From an uncultured Bacilli bacterium (GTDB lineage Bacteria; Bacillota_I; Bacilli_A; RF39; UBA660), in the NCBI GenBank assembly GCA_947595415.1, contig CANQER010000050.1, positions 1 to 7,400 on the forward strand: DNA of 7,400 nucleotides, read 5' to 3'. Every line of letters begins with the position of its first letter. The stretch's first letter is position 1. This document shows, piece by piece, positions 1 through 5,788 of this stretch. Both the position numbers and the translations under genes were made by a program. The notes beneath the pieces are model-generated. The model had not been told where the DNA came from. It was given only the letters and a program-made list of their open reading frames with translations, and searched no databases.

Positions 1-5
1 CCCCC

Positions 6-19
6 ATTTGCTATTTGCT
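6..19. repeat. Short tandem duplication, 7 bp x 2
   Basis: The heptamer ATTTGCT occurs twice back to back near the left edge. No gene or RNA is visible in 1-110, and the repeat may be chance in AT-rich DNA. No function is assigned. Confidence 0.35.
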
Positions 20-110
20 AACACATTATCTACCTACCTTTTATCTATATATAATATTATCACTAAACCCATAATTTATCAATAAATAATTACTACTTTA
101 CACCCTAACA

Positions 111-139
111 TTTACATAATTAAAAATATATGTTAAAAT
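111..139 (+). promoter_or_regulatory. Predicted sigma-A promoter for the 200-652 gene
   Basis: A -35 box TTTACA (111-116) is followed by a 17-nt spacer and a -10 box TAAAAT (134-139). A TG at 131-132 gives an extended -10. Transcription would start near 146, leaving a leader of about 50 nt. AT-rich DNA gives many chance matches, but correct spacing plus the TGn element makes this the best candidate upstream of the gene. Confidence 0.55.
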
Positions 140-164
140 TTATATATAAATAAATCTAACAAGA

Positions 165-189
165 AAGGAAGTATCTTATTATATAAGAT
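165..189 (+). promoter_or_regulatory. Distant Shine-Dalgarno followed by a small hairpin
   Basis: The only good ribosome site upstream of the ATG at 200 is AAGGAAG (165-171), 28 nt away and too far for normal use. Between them lies an inverted repeat, ATCTTAT (173-179) and ATAAGAT (183-189), with a 3-nt loop. If folded, it would bring the site to roughly 11 nt from the start codon. The stem has one G-C pair, so its stability is doubtful and the bridging role is inference. Confidence 0.35.
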
Positions 190-199
190 TATAAATAAT

Positions 200-652
200 A
201 TGAAAAAAATAATACCTATCTTATTACTAACAATTTTATTAATTCCAACCAATGTTTTAGCCTTAGAAGAAACATTTATAAAATGTGGAAGCATAGAAGG
301 ACTTCCCCCTGAATTACCAGGACTATTTAGAAATGTAATAAATCTAATCAAAATACTTGCCCCAGTTGTCCTAGTAATTATGGGAATGATCCAATTCTTT
401 CAAGCTGTATTATCAAGTGATGACGATAGAATATCAAAAGCCACAAAAAAATTCATCAAAAAAGCAGTCGCAGCACTACTAATATTCTTCGTTATATCAT
501 TAACCCAAATACTAATTGGAATAATCGACAAAGAAATATCTAATGATAAATGTCTATCTTGTTTCATCAAAGACGAAAGTAGTTGTACAAAATATACTGA
601 AACAATCGAAGAATCAGAAAAACAAGATAACAACATTTTCGAAAAAAAATAA
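200..652 (+). CDS. Small secreted/membrane protein, VirB2/TrbC-pilin-like topology
   Basis: The protein has 150 residues. Residues 1-21 look like a signal peptide (MKK, hydrophobic core, then VLA as a likely cleavage site after A21). Two hydrophobic helices follow, at about 46-70 and 87-109, joined by a short polar loop rich in D and K (DDDR, then KKFIKK). This layout of leader, helix, short cytoplasmic loop and helix is that of conjugative-pilus subunits of the VirB2/TrbC type and of pilin-like proteins of Gram-positive transfer systems. Topology alone is weak evidence, and no other transfer genes are visible. C29, C118, C121 and C129 would all lie outside the cell and could form disulfides. 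The C-terminus is hydrophilic and acidic, ending in lysines. ATG 200 is chosen because the leader starts there, although its ribosome site is poorly placed. It may be cotranscribed with the oxidoreductase 51 nt downstream. The gene is real; the function is not established. Confidence 0.75.
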   Translation: MKKIIPILLLTILLIPTNVLALEETFIKCGSIEGLPPELPGLFRNVINLIKILAPVVLVIMGMIQFFQAVLSSDDDRISKATKKFIKKAVAALLIFFVISLTQILIGIIDKEISNDKCLSCFIKDESSCTKYTETIEESEKQDNNIFEKK

Positions 653-671
653 ATTAAATTTTATTTTTTTT
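642..671 (+). terminator. Possible weak terminator or attenuator, A/T-only hairpin
   Basis: A 12-bp perfect inverted repeat, AAAAAAAATAAA (642-653) with its complement at 660-671, straddles the stop codon of the small membrane protein and runs into a T-tract. It contains no G-C pair, so it is a poor intrinsic terminator. It may reduce rather than block transcription into the oxidoreductase gene, or be chance. Confidence 0.3.
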
Positions 672-703
672 TACTTTTGGGTAATAATAATATTGGTGAT
701 AAA

Positions 704-2110
704 ATGCAAAAAAAATCCTTATGGCAAATTGATATACCAAAACAACCAATAAAACCCCTACCAAACAACCTAAAAGTAGATATTCTAATAATAGGAGCTG
801 GAATTACAGGTATATCAACAGCCTACTATCTAAAAGATACCAACTACAAAATAGCTATAATCGACAAAGACAAAATTGGTATGGGCATAACCTCTAAAAC
901 AACAGGTAAACTTAACCCTAACCAAGATATCCTATACGATATAATTAAAACTTATAACGATAAAATAGCTTATACTTACTATAAATCTCAACTAGAAGGC
1001 TTAGAAAACATCAAAAACATTATCAATAATCACAAAATTAACTGTGATTTTAAAAGTAGTGAATCTTATATTTATACAACAAATAAAAAAGACAACAAAA
1101 AAATAGATACCCTAATAAACTTTTACCAAAAATACAACATCAAATTTGAAAAAACAAACACCCCTTATGGAATAAAAACATCCAGTACCTATGTTTTCCA
1201 TCCCTTAAAATACCTATATAGCCTTAAAGATATAATCAATATTCCTATTTATGAAAATACAATCGCAAAAGAAATAATAAAACAAAAAGACTTTATAGTT
1301 AAAACCAACAAACACGACATAATAGCTAAACAAATAGTAATTGCTTGCAATTACCCATTTTTCCTAAAACCCTTATTTTTCCCTATCAAAACCCATATCG
1401 AAAAAGAATACATCATCGCCTCTAAAACTTTGGATGTAAATAACTATAACTACCTAAAAATAGGTAAAGACAAATCAACCTTAAGATATCATAAAGACTA
1501 TATCATATATGGAGGAATAAATCATATAATAAACACCAAATTAAACAGTCAAAAAAACTATGAAGAATTGATCAAAAAATTCAAAAATAAATACCATCTT
1601 AAAGTAGACTACATCTGGCAAAACCAAGATATAATTACTAATGATTACCTTCCTATTATAGGTCTTATTAAACAAAATATGTATATCGCAACAGGATACA
1701 ACAAATGGGGAATGATAAACTCTAATATAGGAGGAAAACTAGTAAGTGATTTAATTTTAAACAAAAAAAACAACTACATTTCTTTATTTAATCCCAATCG
1801 AGGTACTAATATCATTAAAATTAAAAATAACCTTATCAATATTTATAACAATATAAATGGTTATGTATTAGGTAAACTAGTAAAAGACAAATCTTTTTAT
1901 AAAGACGTCAAAATCGTTAAAATAGATAATAAATACTATGGAATTTATAAAGATCAAAAAGTTAGTTTAGTCTGTCCTCATATGGGATGTGAACTAGTAT
2001 TCAATGAATTTAATAAAACATGGGAATGTCCTTGTCATGGATCTAGATTCGATTTAAAAGGAAACATTATCAATGGACCTAGTAAAAAAAATATAAAAAA
2101 ATCCAATTAA
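704..2110 (+). CDS. FAD-dependent oxidoreductase with C-terminal Rieske [2Fe-2S] domain (YhfW-like)
   Basis: The protein has 468 residues. The start is ATG 704, preceded by GGTG (695-698) at 5 nt. A TTG nine codons upstream (677) is in frame but has no ribosome site. The N-terminus has the Rossmann FAD motif GAGITG (31-36) and an acidic end of strand 2 (D54), followed by a GITSKTTGKLNP stretch typical of DadA-type (DAO family) flavoproteins. The C-terminus carries both Rieske boxes. C424 and H426 lie in CPHMGC, and C442 and H445 in CPCHGS; these are the four expected cluster ligands. C429 and C444 match the disulfide pair of bc1-type Rieske proteins. The same fusion is known in Bacillus YhfW and relatives, whose substrate is unclear. 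The likely role is an amine or amino-acid-type oxidation passing electrons from FAD to the cluster, but the substrate is unknown. There is no signal peptide, so it is cytoplasmic. The protein ends shortly after the second Rieske box, within an A-rich stretch. Confidence 0.9.
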   Translation: MQKKSLWQIDIPKQPIKPLPNNLKVDILIIGAGITGISTAYYLKDTNYKIAIIDKDKIGMGITSKTTGKLNPNQDILYDIIKTYNDKIAYTYYKSQLEGLENIKNIINNHKINCDFKSSESYIYTTNKKDNKKIDTLINFYQKYNIKFEKTNTPYGIKTSSTYVFHPLKYLYSLKDIINIPIYENTIAKEIIKQKDFIVKTNKHDIIAKQIVIACNYPFFLKPLFFPIKTHIEKEYIIASKTLDVNNYNYLKIGKDKSTLRYHKDYIIYGGINHIINTKLNSQKNYEELIKKFKNKYHLKVDYIWQNQDIITNDYLPIIGLIKQNMYIATGYNKWGMINSNIGGKLVSDLILNKKNNYISLFNPNRGTNIIKIKNNLINIYNNINGYVLGKLVKDKSFYKDVKIVKIDNKYYGIYKDQKVSLVCPHMGCELVFNEFNKTWECPCHGSRFDLKGNIINGPSKKNIKKSN

Positions 2111-2145
2111 AAACCTCATTTCTTAAAAACAGAAACGAGGTTTTT
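2109..2145. terminator. Bidirectional intrinsic terminator between convergent genes
   Basis: The left arm 2109-2122 (AAAAACCTCATTTC) pairs with the right arm 2132-2145, with a single A/C mismatch and a 9-nt loop. On the + strand the stem ends in TTTTT, serving the Rieske oxidoreductase. On the - strand the A-run becomes the U-tract, serving clpB, whose stop codon is 7 nt away. Placement between two 3' ends supports the call. Confidence 0.85.
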
Positions 2146-2151
2146 ACTATC

Positions 2152-4257
2152 TTATATTATTTTTAAACTACCATCATAATCAATAGTTACTTTCATATTA
2201 TCTTTAATTTTATCTTCAATAATATTAGTCGCAATCAAAGTTTCTAAGTTACGTGAAACAAATCTTTTAATAGGACGAGCTCCATATTTCTCATCGTATG
2301 ACTCATTTATAATATAATCCTTAGCTTTATCAGTTAAAACAATCTCAATATTATTTTTACCAAGACGTTCATTTAACTGTTTAATTATATTATCTAATAT
2401 ATCATAAACAACATCTTTAGAAAGTGATTTAAAAATAATTATTTCATCAATCCTATTAATAAATTCTGGTCTAAATGTACTTCTTAACTCAGCCATAACT
2501 AATTGATCACTATCTTCCATACCTTCTAAAATATACTGACTACCTAAATTAGAAGTCATAATAATAATCGTATTTTTAAAATCAACAGTTCTTCCTTGAC
2601 TATCAGTAATTCTACCATCATCTAGTATTTGAAGTAAAATATTAAAAACATCTTTATGAGCTTTTTCAATTTCATCAAACAAAACTATACTATATGGATT
2701 ACGTCTTACAGCCTCAGTTAATTGTCCTCCATCATCATAACCTACATAACCTGGAGGAGAACCAATTAATCTAGCCACAGAATGACTTTCCATGTATTCA
2801 CTCATATCAATTCTAACCATGTGTCGTTCATCATCAAAAAGTTCATAGGCAAGGGTTTTAGCAACCTCTGTTTTTCCTACCCCAGTAGGTCCTAAAAAGA
2901 TAAACGAACCAATAGGTCGATTAGGATCCTTAATACCAGATCTAGCCCTTAAAATACAATCACTTACTAATTTTAAAGCCTCATCTTGACCCTTAACACG
3001 TTTTTTCATATTACTATTCAAATTTAACAATTTTTCCTTTTCCCCACTAACTAGTTTAGAAACAGGAATATTAGTCCATTTTGAAACAACAGAAGCAATA
3101 TCTTCATCAGTTACAGTATCACTTAAAATTTTAGATTTATCACTCTCTTTTAAATTTTTAAGTTCTTGTTCTAAAGAAGGAATTGTTCCATGACGTAGTT
3201 TAGCAGCAGTTTCTAAATCATAGACATTTTCTGCTTGCTCTAACCTAAAATTAGCATTTTCTATCTCTTCTTTTTTCTTGTTTATTTTATCATTTATATC
3301 TTTTTCCTTTTCCCAATCACTTCTTAATTTAGACTCCTCTTGTTTTAAAATCGCAATACGATCTTTTATCTCTAAAACTCTTTTTTTAGCTGTTTCATCT
3401 AGATCTTTTTTTAAAGCTTCATGTTCAATTTGAAGTTTTAAAATTTCACGTGTCAATCTATCTAGTTCAACTGGCACAGAATCCATTTGGACTTTAATAG
3501 TAGCACAAGCTTCATCTACTAGGTCAATAGCTTTATCAGGTAAAAATCTATCTGTTATATAACGATCTGAAAGACTAGCAGCTGAAATTAAAGCACTATC
3601 TTTTATATTTACCCCATGGTAAACTTCAAATCGAGGTTTTAAACCCCTTAAAATAGTTATAGTATCACTAACAGTTGGTTGTTTAACTAATACTTTTTGA
3701 AATCTTCTTTCCAAAGCTCCATCTTTTTCAATATACTTACGATATTCGTTTAAAGTAGTAGCTCCAATACAGTGAATTTCTCCTCTAGCAAGCATAGGTT
3801 TTAACATATTTCCAGCATCCATTGCCCCTTCAATTGCACCTGCTCCTACAATCATATGAATTTCATCAATAAACATGATGATATCACCATTTGAGTCTTT
3901 TACTTCTTTTAAAACAGCTTTTAATCTTTCTTCGAATTCACCTCGATATTTAGCTCCAGCAATTAAAGCTCCCATATCAAGTTCCCAAATGGTTTTATTT
4001 TTTAAACTGTTTGGAACATCACCTTTTACAATACGATTAGCAAGACCTTCAACAATGGCAGTTTTCCCAACTCCTGCTTCACCTATTAAAACAGGGTTGT
4101 TTTTAGATTTACGTGATAAAATTCTAGTAATAGAACGAATTTCTTCATCCCTTCCAATAACAGGGTCTATTTTTCCATCTTTTACAGCAGCAACTATATC
4201 ACGTCCATATTTTTCTAAAACATTTTCTAATGATTCTTGATAAGGATTTTGATTCAT
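2152..4257 (-). CDS. clpB: ClpB disaggregase lacking the N-terminal domain
   Basis: This is an ATP-driven, ring-forming Hsp100 chaperone that pulls proteins out of aggregates with DnaK/DnaJ/GrpE in the cytoplasm. In its 701 residues, AAA module 1 has Walker A GEAGVGKT (59-66), pore loop KYRGEFE (103-109), Walker B FIDEIH (129-134) and arginine motif ERRF (183-186). A long coiled-coil M-domain at about 262-385 marks ClpB rather than ClpC or ClpE. Module 2 has Walker A GPTGVGKT (456-463), pore loop GYVGYDD (503-509), Walker [11 protein letters not shown] (525-534), NRID (601-604) and sensor GARP (659-662). The substrate-binding Clp_N domain of about 145 residues is absent: the protein begins just before the first AAA module, where full-length ClpB has its linker. 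The start is secure, with AGGAGG (4264-4269) six nt upstream and its own promoter and CIRCE. Short ClpB forms of this kind are known in mollicutes and as the internal-start product in E. coli. Confidence 0.97.
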   Translation of the reverse strand: MNQNPYQESLENVLEKYGRDIVAAVKDGKIDPVIGRDEEIRSITRILSRKSKNNPVLIGEAGVGKTAIVEGLANRIVKGDVPNSLKNKTIWELDMGALIAGAKYRGEFEERLKAVLKEVKDSNGDIIMFIDEIHMIVGAGAIEGAMDAGNMLKPMLARGEIHCIGATTLNEYRKYIEKDGALERRFQKVLVKQPTVSDTITILRGLKPRFEVYHGVNIKDSALISAASLSDRYITDRFLPDKAIDLVDEACATIKVQMDSVPVELDRLTREILKLQIEHEALKKDLDETAKKRVLEIKDRIAILKQEESKLRSDWEKEKDINDKINKKKEEIENANFRLEQAENVYDLETAAKLRHGTIPSLEQELKNLKESDKSKILSDTVTDEDIASVVSKWTNIPVSKLVSGEKEKLLNLNSNMKKRVKGQDEALKLVSDCILRARSGIKDPNRPIGSFIFLGPTGVGKTEVAKTLAYELFDDERHMVRIDMSEYMESHSVARLIGSPPGYVGYDDGGQLTEAVRRNPYSIVLFDEIEKAHKDVFNILLQILDDGRITDSQGRTVDFKNTIIIMTSNLGSQYILEGMEDSDQLVMAELRSTFRPEFINRIDEIIIFKSLSKDVVYDILDNIIKQLNERLGKNNIEIVLTDKAKDYIINESYDEKYGARPIKRFVSRNLETLIATNIIEDKIKDNMKVTIDYDGSLKII

Positions 4258-4288
4258 AATATCCCTCCTTTACTTTTCAAACACAACC

Positions 4289-4317
4289 ATTATAGCACAA
4301 AAAATAGCACTCGTCAA
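4289..4317 (-). promoter_or_regulatory. Sigma-A promoter of clpB
   Basis: On the - strand, TTGACG (4312-4317) and TATAAT (4289-4294) are separated by exactly 17 nt. Transcription should start near 4282, about 24 nt before the ATG, leaving a short leader with AGGAGG. The -35 box lies in the spacer and first base of the CIRCE operator, so HrcA bound there would block RNA polymerase directly. Confidence 0.9.
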
Positions 4318-4330
4318 TATAGAGTGCTAA
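4304..4330. promoter_or_regulatory. CIRCE operator (HrcA binding site)
   Basis: The + strand reads ATAGCACTC (4304-4312), a 9-nt spacer (4313-4321), then GAGTGCTAA (4322-4330). The CIRCE consensus is TTAGCACTC-N9-GAGTGCTAA, and only the outermost base of one arm differs. CIRCE is the operator of the heat-shock repressor HrcA, which is assisted by GroEL. The site controls clpB. It also includes the stop codon of trxB (4327-4329), so the operator is part of the upstream transcription unit. Confidence 0.95.
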
Positions 4331-5187
4331 AATATTTTACTAGCTGCGACTGATCCATCACTAACAGCTGTTGTAAGTTGACGTAGGCTTTTTTCTCTAA
4401 CATCTCCTACAACATAGATCCCAGGAATATTAGTAGTTACTCCATCAGTTATGATATAACCAGATTCATTGGTTTTTAAAATATCTTTAAATATTTCACT
4501 GTTAGGATCTCTACCTATTGCAATAAAAAGACCATCTAAAACAATATTTTGACCATTACTAAGAGTAATATTTTCTAGTTTTTCTTCACCATTTATTTTA
4601 ACAATATTACTATTTAATATAATTTCGACATTTTCTTTTTTAGATACTTCATCAATATATTTAGCCTCTGATCTAAATTTATCTCTTCGATGGATTAGAT
4701 ATACTTTTTTAGCTAAATTTGATAAATACAAACAGTCTTCTAAAGCAGTATTTCCTCCACCTACTACAGCGACTACTTTGTTTTTATAAAAATTACCATC
4801 ACAAGTAGCACAATAGGAAACTCCTTTACCTATTAGTTTTTCTTCATCTAAATTAAGTTTACGATTTTTAGTACCAGTTGCGATAATAATATTTTTAGCT
4901 TGATAGGTATTTTTATTAGTTGTGATTGTTTTATCTTTTGTGATTTTTAAAACTTTTTCATATTTTATTTCTGCTTTTAGTTTTATTATTTGATTATATA
5001 AGTTAGTAGCATAATCATAACCAGATATTTCCATAATAGCAGGATAGTTTTCGATTTTATAAGCGTTTATTATTTGTCCTCCATAAGTATTTTCTTCTAG
5101 TAATAAGACTTTTTTATTAGCACGCAAAGCATATAAGGCTGAGGTCATTCCTGATGGTCCTGCTCCAATAATTATTACATCGTACAT
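4327..5187 (-). CDS. trxB: Thioredoxin-disulfide reductase (NADPH)
   Basis: This cytoplasmic flavoenzyme passes electrons from NADPH through FAD to thioredoxin, maintaining reduced thiols. In 286 residues it shows the FAD motif GAGPSG (8-13), the redox-active pair in CATCD (C126 and C129), the nucleotide motif VVGGGNTALE (141-150), HRRDKFR (166-172) whose arginines favour NADPH over NADH, and the C-terminal signature GDV (261-263) followed by RQLTTAVSDGSVAA. It is slightly shorter than the roughly 305-315 residues usual for the family, ending soon after that signature, but all functional motifs are present. ATG 5187 is preceded by AAAGGAG with good spacing. The gene lies 13 nt after the stop codon of the HAD gene, so the two form an operon driven by the promoter at 5750-5778. 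No terminator separates it from clpB. No thioredoxin gene is in the window. Confidence 0.96.
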   Translation of the reverse strand: MYDVIIIGAGPSGMTSALYALRANKKVLLLEENTYGGQIINAYKIENYPAIMEISGYDYATNLYNQIIKLKAEIKYEKVLKITKDKTITTNKNTYQAKNIIIATGTKNRKLNLDEEKLIGKGVSYCATCDGNFYKNKVVAVVGGGNTALEDCLYLSNLAKKVYLIHRRDKFRSEAKYIDEVSKKENVEIILNSNIVKINGEEKLENITLSNGQNIVLDGLFIAIGRDPNSEIFKDILKTNESGYIITDGVTTNIPGIYVVGDVREKSLRQLTTAVSDGSVAASKIF

Positions 5188-5200
5188 TGTATCATCTCCT

Positions 5201-5701
5201 TTAGACTAATTCCATATCTAATATTTGATCTAGTTTGTTTATTACTTTATATCCTTTTGATTTTAATAAAGGAGAGAAGTATATACTTATTCCTCCTTCT
5301 TTTTCCCATTCTTTTAAGTTTTCTGTGTAGTCATCGATTAAAATAGATCCTTCTGTATGAATCATTTTTGTTTTAGAGATTGATTTAGGAACTGGTATTA
5401 TGGTTATATCTTTGAAGTATTTACGAATAAATTTTACTTTTTCTTCTATTTCATGTAATGAGTTTACATGGGTTAAGATACTTATATCGAATTTGTTACT
5501 ATCGATTAGTTTTTTTATACAATTTATACTATCGTTTAAAATTGGAGTTTCTTTTAATAAAAGTTTCCAATCTAAGTTTCTATAAAAGCTTTCTATTTCT
5601 TCTTTGTTGTTGAAATCTAGTTTTAATTCATGAATCATATCATATGTCATATTTATGGTATCAACGATAACACCATCAAAATCAATGTATAAATTTTTCA
5701 T
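5201..5701 (-). CDS. HAD-superfamily hydrolase, 5'(3')-deoxyribonucleotidase-like
   Basis: The protein has 166 residues. Motif I is DFDGVIVDT (7-15), with D7 as expected nucleophile and D9 as acid/base. Motif II is the Thr of ILTHV (T77) after a hydrophobic strand. A lysine-rich stretch KSISKTK (106-112) can supply motif III, and motif IV is LIDDYTENL (121-129), with D123 and D124 as magnesium ligands. The small helical cap between motifs I and II, the short length and the DDYTENL form resemble the NT5C/5'(3')-deoxyribonucleotidase group and related bacterial phosphatases of unknown substrate, so nucleotide dephosphorylation is only the leading guess. ATG 5701 has an AAGGTGA ribosome site. 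It is the first gene of the operon with trxB, and the trxB ribosome site abuts its stop codon. No functional link to thioredoxin reductase is evident. Confidence 0.85.
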   Translation of the reverse strand: MKNLYIDFDGVIVDTINMTYDMIHELKLDFNNKEEIESFYRNLDWKLLLKETPILNDSINCIKKLIDSNKFDISILTHVNSLHEIEEKVKFIRKYFKDITIIPVPKSISKTKMIHTEGSILIDDYTENLKEWEKEGGISIYFSPLLKSKGYKVINKLDQILDMELV

Positions 5702-5717
5702 AATTCACCTTCTTTAC

Positions 5718-5767
5718 TATTTGAAATATATGTGGTATGTATACATAATATTATATTATTTCAAATA
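5718..5767. promoter_or_regulatory. Nested inverted repeats at the HAD-trxB transcription start (possible operator)
   Basis: A perfect 12-bp palindrome TATGTATACATA (5736-5747) covers the predicted start point, near 5743. It lies between the arms of an 11-bp perfect inverted repeat, TATTTGAAATA (5718-5728) and its complement (5757-5767), centred within about 1 bp of the palindrome. This could be a repressor operator or a leader-RNA structure. AT-rich composition makes chance symmetry possible, and no known regulator motif is recognised. Confidence 0.35.
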
Positions 5768-5778
5768 AAAACTGTCAA
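5750..5778 (-). promoter_or_regulatory. Consensus sigma-A promoter of the HAD-trxB operon
   Basis: On the - strand, TTGACA (5773-5778) and TATAAT (5750-5755) match both consensus hexamers exactly, with a 17-nt spacer. Transcription would start near 5743, giving a leader of about 40 nt before ATG 5701. The -35 box is embedded in the loop and stem of the preceding gene's terminator. A strong constitutive promoter is expected unless the palindrome at the start site is an operator. Confidence 0.88.
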
Positions 5779-5788
5779 TGACAGTTTT
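5763..5788 (-). terminator. Intrinsic terminator of the surface-protein gene
   Basis: On the - strand AAAACTGTC (5788-5780) and GACAGTTTT (5776-5768) form a perfect 9-bp stem with a 3-nt ATT loop. T-rich sequence (TTTTTATTT through 5763) follows. The stem starts inside the stop codon of the surface-protein gene (TAA, 5789-5787). Confidence 0.85.

Noticed and set aside
133..351. Minus-strand open frame over the leader and start of the small membrane protein
   Set aside because: It is antisense to a clear signal-peptide gene, and its hydrophobic stretch mirrors AT-rich codons.
677..703. TTG start nine codons upstream of the Rieske oxidoreductase start
   Set aside because: No ribosome site precedes it, and it lies right after a T-run. 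The ATG at 704 has GGTG at proper spacing.
2085..2110. Possible frameshift in the A-rich run at the end of the Rieske gene
   Set aside because: Both Rieske boxes are intact before it, and the alternative frame adds only about ten unremarkable residues.
3875..4240. 121-codon open frame antisense to clpB
   Set aside because: It lies opposite the highly conserved first AAA module and has no ribosome site or recognisable domain; it is a shadow frame.
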